A stretch of DNA of 12,634 nt, taken from NCBI GenBank assembly GCA_018524725.1, contig JAEUWP010000017.1, positions 1-12,634 of the forward strand, given 5' to 3'. The position numbers and the translations under genes were made by a program. The notes under the pieces are model-generated. The model had not been told where the DNA came from and did not search any database. It saw only the letters and a list, made by a program, of their open reading frames with translations. Position 1 is the stretch's first letter. Each line of letters begins with the position of its first letter. Source of the stretch: Podaxis mareebaensis (lineage: Eukaryota > Basidiomycota > Agaricomycetes > Agaricales > Agaricaceae). Positions 10,006 to 12,634 of the stretch are shown one piece after another.

Positions 10006-10101
10006 AATTGATGACATTGACTGGTGACATCGAGGGGAATTGATGACATTGACTGGTGACATCGAGGGGAATTGATGACGTCGACTGGTGACATCGAGGG
10101 G
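10006..10101 (-). repeat. Tandem repeat, 3 x 32 bp, in LINE ORF1
   Basis: The units are 10006-10037, 10038-10069 and 10070-10101. The first two are identical; the third differs only at GTC for ATT (10080-10082). A fragment of the next unit (AATTG) follows. Because 32 is not a multiple of three, the array is read in all three frames, none with a stop. It is where the two halves of ORF1 change frame. Confidence 0.95.
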
Positions 10102-10584
10102 AATTGGTTTTGAAGAGCTGCATATTTTTGCAGTTCATCAACTTTGAGCGGTGTCTGAGAGGCCACCTTGGAGTATGACAATCTCTGAGTGGATGGGGAT
10201 GGTGCACCAGACCTGTACTGAGGTTTGGTGGCTTGGTTAATGGGAGGAGGGGTAGAGGAGGGAGGGGAGGGATGGTGAGGGGGGGGGAAGGGATCCTTGG
10301 GGGGAAAAGCAGGGGCCACAATAGGCTTACACTGAGCAGGAGTGGCTATTGTTTTGTGAGGTGCCCAGCGGCGGTTAACCATTGACCAGGAGCTGGGGTT
10401 AGGGTTAGCCTTTTCCTGGCTGGATGGACCAGGAGCGGCAGGGATAGTGGGTTGGGAAGGCGGGGGAGGGAGCATGTCAGTGTCAACAATAGAATTTGAT
10501 GACTCACCTGGTTTGGAGGGGTCGGCAGGAGGGAGGTGCGAAAGGGTGATTGCTTGTGCAGTGTCCTTTTCAAATTGCGAGTCT

Positions 10585-10655
10585 GAGCCCTGGAGTATCC
10601 CAGAGGCGTCAGAAGTAGGAATAGGGGAAGAGCCCTGGAGTATCCCAGAGGCGTC
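10585..10655 (-). repeat. In-frame 45-bp duplication in LINE ORF1
   Basis: The 26-bp stretch 10585-10610 recurs identically at 10630-10655. The period is 45 bp (15 codons), so ORF1 reads DASGILQGS twice without losing frame. It lies in the Ser/Pro-rich N-terminal half, which seems to tolerate length change. Confidence 0.9.
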
Positions 10656-11660
10656 TTTGGGGGAGGGGGAGGACACTGCCAGTGCTTTTTCAGCCTGACG
10701 TTGTTGACAGTGCCCAGTTGACATGGGTGTGGGGGTAGGAGATAAGGTATGGGAAGGAGGGAATTGCATGGAAATGGCATCATAAAGACACACATTGTGG
10801 TTGTTGTAAGGAACAGACTTATTCCGGAGTTGCTCAGAGTGAGCAATGGTTTGCATTAAGTGAACAAGGGAAGACGTTCCCTCAAAAGTGGAGAAATCCC
10901 CGCTGTTGTTAGCCCATGAGGAAAGCCAACTAGAGGAGTAAGAGAGAAGCACTGTCATAAGACTTAGCACTTTAGGATCAGATGTGGCAGTGACATCAAT
11001 GTCACTGAAAATGTCACACAAAGAGGAGTGGATTGCTGACCAATCCATTCTGCAGGACATAGGGTCCTCGCCTTGAGGCTGGGTAACGTTTGGGGGGGAG
11101 ATGGGAGTGAAGGTGGGGAGAGAAGGAAGGGGGTCCAATGGCTGGGATTCATCCCAAGCAGCACCGGGGGTTGGGGGGACAAAGCCATGAGCAGCAGCTA
11201 TGGCTTGAGATGGGGAGAGCACCCTATAAGACGAAGGGGCTATCTCAGGAGAGAGGTCGATGCCTTCACGGACCAGCACGAGGGATTGGGCGATAGATTT
11301 CGGGGTGGAGGTGCCTTGGGAGCCCTCAAGGTTGTCTTCATTCTCCTCAGCAGAGGAGACAGACACAGCATCATCATCTTCTTGGAGTTTCATGCTTTTC
11401 TCCAAGTGATTGGAAAGGGAGTGATCTGTAGAGTAAGAGCGTTTGGCTCCAATGGATGGGGAAGGGGAGGGAGGCCTTCGAATGAAGTCCTCCGAGACTT
11501 GAAAATCATTGAAGAGAGGGACAGAAGCCTCTCTAGGGAGAGTTGGGTTGGGCGCTACACTAGCACTAGAGCGACAGCAACGAACGATACTGGAACGGAT
11601 TGAGCTGGCGGTTTTCTTTACACCTCCAAAGAAGCCGCTAGATTCTTTGGAGTCTTTCAT

Positions 11661-11781
11661 ACTGAGTTAGAACGAGTTTCTTTATTCCTTGTGCTACGAG
11701 CAACTGAACCACGGAGACGATGGTGGTAGTTACTGAGAAAGGAATGGTGGTGGCTAACTTAGTAGAGGCCCAGGAAATGTT
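11661..11781 (-). other. 5' UTR of the LINE
   Basis: These 121 nt lie between the target site duplication and the ORF1 ATG. If the element has an internal promoter it should be here or at the start of ORF1, but no motif was recognised. The first bases of the element are AACATTTCCTGG. Confidence 0.75.
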
Positions 11782-11797
11782 GTGATGGCAGTGACTC
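11782..11797. repeat. LINE target site duplication, copy at the 5' end of the element
   Basis: GTGATGGCAGTGACTC is identical over 16 bp to 4727-4742. Removing the element and one copy restores the reading frame of the host gene (GDGSDSNDSEND). Confidence 0.95.
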
Positions 11798-12303
11798 GAA
11801 TGATAGTGAAAATGACTTTGCCCTTTGCCTTAAGCAAACTGGAAAACCCATTGATGCTGGAGAAGACAGCAATGGCTCAAGCAATGAAGGAGATAGTTGC
11901 ATTCGCAGGGATACCAGCACCCAAGTGAACAGTGGTAGCAATGATACTCAGGGCTGGGATAACCACGACAAGACTAATTCACACACTGATAATACTACTG
12001 ACAAAGAATCCAGTGAAGACAATGAGAGTGACGATGACAGCGTATATGTAATTCTTTTTGTTTCTTTGCTACAAGTTGTCTAACATCTTGTTCAGTATCG
12101 AGATGCTGCCACCGCCACCGCCTAAGATTCCTGTGAAGACTCCCATTATGAAAAAGCTCACACTCATGCTCTCCTGTCATAACAAGGAAAATCATAAGCA
12201 GGGCGCACAATCAGATAAAGGCCAAGAGGTGGACAATGAGAGTGATGATGAGAGTGATGATGACAGCGTGTTCCCAGGGGATATGAGCCAAACAGAGGAG
12301 TAA
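11782..12303 (+). pseudogene. Severed acidic C-terminal tail of the DUF6698-like gene
   Basis: In the frame of the upstream exons the sequence reads GDGSDSNDSENDF and continues through an Asp/Ser/Asn/Glu-rich low-complexity tail to SEDNESDDDS near 12041, with no stop. A donor-like GTATAT follows at 12042. Two acceptors are possible: ACAAG at 12075, giving a very short 34-bp intron but an open frame, or TTCAG at 12095 with a CTAAC branch motif, giving 54 bp but a stop soon after. With the first, the tail goes on through PPPPPKIPVKTP and KKLTLMLSCHNKEN to a second acidic block, DDESDDDSVFPGDMSQTEE, and ends at TAA 12301-12303. The LINE has cut this part off from its promoter. Tail structure is uncertain. 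Confidence 0.55.
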
Positions 12304-12622
12304 TTCCTTCCGTTTCTTTGCTACAGGTTCTCTAATGTCCTGTTTAGTAACGAGATGCCACCACTGCCTACGATTCCTATCAAGACTCCTGCCCCAAAAA
12401 AACTCACACTCACACTCTCCCATCACAACAAGGAAAACCTGCCTCCTTTGGAGATACCTTCGTGTAACACTCGTAGCTTGGTTCACTTGAGGATTCGCTC
12501 ACCTGGTGGTTTGGCGCTACTCAAGACAAAGGCAGAGGCAAAAGGCAAATGGTCTTGCACTGAGAGTGAGGATGATAATGATGACGGTATATTTATTCTT
12601 CATTCTTTTTGTATTTGCTAAC
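12018..12622 (+). repeat. Imperfect tandem duplication of the gene tail (about 250-bp unit, 2 copies plus a partial)
   Basis: Copy 1 (12018-12194) and copy 2 (about 12232-12440) share, in order: GACAATGAGAGTGA and GATGACAGCGT, then TTTCTTTGCTACA, then a block ending ACAACAAGGAAAA or ATAACAAGGAAAA. The offset is 252 bp in the first part of the non-acidic block and 246 bp in the later part, because copy 1 has six extra bases (a CCGCCA-type Pro repeat). A third partial copy starts at about 12562 (GAGAGTGAGGATGA, then GTATATTTATTC). Both full copies encode the same kind of peptide, KIPVKTP/TIPIKTP then KKLTL-LS-HNKEN, so the protein frame was kept after duplication. Confidence 0.75.
12328..12586 (+). 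other. Possible extra exon: second copy of the Pro/Lys tail
   Basis: An open frame reads FSNVLFSNEMPPLPTIPIKT, then KKLTLTLSHHNKENLPP and SLVHLRIRSPGGLALL, and ends in an acidic block (ESEDDNDDG) before a donor-like GTATAT at 12587. An acceptor-like TTTGCTACAG lies at 12317-12326. I found no donor upstream in the phase needed to join it to the DUF6698-like tail, so it may be an alternative exon, part of another gene, or a decaying duplicate. No family recognised. Confidence 0.35.
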
Positions 12623-12634
12623 ACTCAAATTTCA

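Larger units (their letters stand above)
8978..11660 (-). pseudogene. LINE ORF1: nucleic-acid-binding protein with zinc knuckles, frameshifted
   Basis: The ATG at 11660 opens a frame to a TGA at 9987 (557 residues). It is Ser/Pro-rich with an acidic patch (SVSSAEENEDNLEG) and long Pro runs. Downstream coding is in another frame from about 10100 to the TGA at 8978. The switch lies in three 32-bp tandem repeats (10006-10101). Removing two units (64 bp) puts both parts in one frame of 872 residues. The C-terminal part has a globular region (about 9400-9900) and a CX2CX4HX4C knuckle at 9290-9331 (CNHCWRWGHPTHLC). A YAIC-GDPHH segment follows in which I expect Cys where Tyr stands, then CCRGKP, and CLSCGSKEHHVNSDKC before FFRHRYD. 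ORF1 proteins of this kind bind element RNA. Confidence 0.85.
4743..11781 (-). mobile_element. Full-length non-LTR retrotransposon (LINE), APE-RT-RNase H type
   Basis: The 7039-bp unit is bounded by a perfect 16-bp target site duplication. On its own strand the order is: 121-nt 5' UTR, ORF1 with zinc knuckles, ORF2 with APE endonuclease, reverse transcriptase, RNase H and a C-terminal Cys/His motif, 3' UTR, AATAAA, and 33 A. No long terminal repeats were seen. This layout matches fungal LINEs of the Tad/I-like group; the clade was not determined. The insertion point on the plus strand is GACTC^GAATG, where the 3' hydroxyl left after C would have primed the T-rich cDNA. The copy is not autonomous: ORF1 is frameshifted and ORF2 carries four TGA codons. 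It lies in the acidic tail of the DUF6698-like gene, in the opposite orientation. Confidence 0.95.

Noticed and set aside
10006..10101. CRISPR-like array
   Set aside because: The units are directly adjacent with no spacers, inside a coding region of a eukaryotic element.
9987..10321. Programmed ribosomal frameshift in ORF1
   Set aside because: There is no convincing slippery heptamer, and the frame change coincides with a recent-looking 32-bp tandem array whose copy number alone explains it. Kept as a minor alternative.
11073..11603. 176-codon plus-strand ORF opposite LINE ORF1
   Set aside because: It is the reverse frame of the Ser/Pro-rich ORF1 N-terminal region, giving an artificial Gly/Arg-rich peptide. 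No independent support.
4743..11781. LTR retrotransposon or endogenous retrovirus
   Set aside because: No terminal repeats, protease or integrase; the APE endonuclease, poly(A) tail and long TSD identify a non-LTR element.

Overview
The window looks like nuclear DNA of a filamentous basidiomycete, most likely an Agaricomycete. It has a gene with 45-55 bp introns in correct phases, two protein families that I recall mainly from mushroom genomes, and a full-length non-LTR retrotransposon of a type common there. No bacterial, organellar, tRNA, rRNA or CRISPR features were seen. Family names come from recall and were not checked by a search.

Layout. (1) Positions 1 to about 3000, minus strand: a decayed protein-coding gene that runs off the left edge. 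It belongs to a large uncharacterised Agaricomycete family, has one recognisable intron, two frame changes and several stops that are all TGA or TAA. (2) About 3044-3244: a divergent intergenic region with a perfect 18-bp palindrome. (3) 3245-4742, continuing at 11798, plus strand: a multi-exon host gene resembling the DUF6698 family. Its exons join in frame with no internal stop. (4) 4743-11781, minus strand: a 7039-bp non-LTR retrotransposon (LINE) inserted in the acidic C-terminal tail of that gene. It has a 33-nt poly(A) tail, an AATAAA signal, a perfect 16-bp target site duplication (4727-4742 and 11782-11797), a short 5' UTR, ORF1 with zinc knuckles, and ORF2 with APE endonuclease, reverse transcriptase, RNase H and a C-terminal Cys/His motif. 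(5) 11782-12634, plus strand: the severed tail of the host gene, which has been duplicated as imperfect repeats of about 250 bp.

How the parts relate. The LINE cut an otherwise open gene inside a Ser/Asp-rich stretch. Read across the junction, the host protein keeps its conserved domain and gains a run of 11 Phe, coded by the complement of the poly(A) tail, before a stop. The LINE copy is itself defective. ORF2 is one continuous 1310-codon frame broken only by four TGA codons. ORF1 is thrown out of frame by a 3 x 32 bp tandem repeat, and a single unit would restore the frame. The perfect duplication and long tail suggest a recent insertion, so the defects may have been inherited from the source copy or added by a targeted mutational process.

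I saw no clearly new biological system. The best items for follow-up are the repeat-driven ORF1 frameshift, the TGA-only damage in ORF2, the 8-nt ORF1/ORF2 overlap, and the poly-Phe host fusion.
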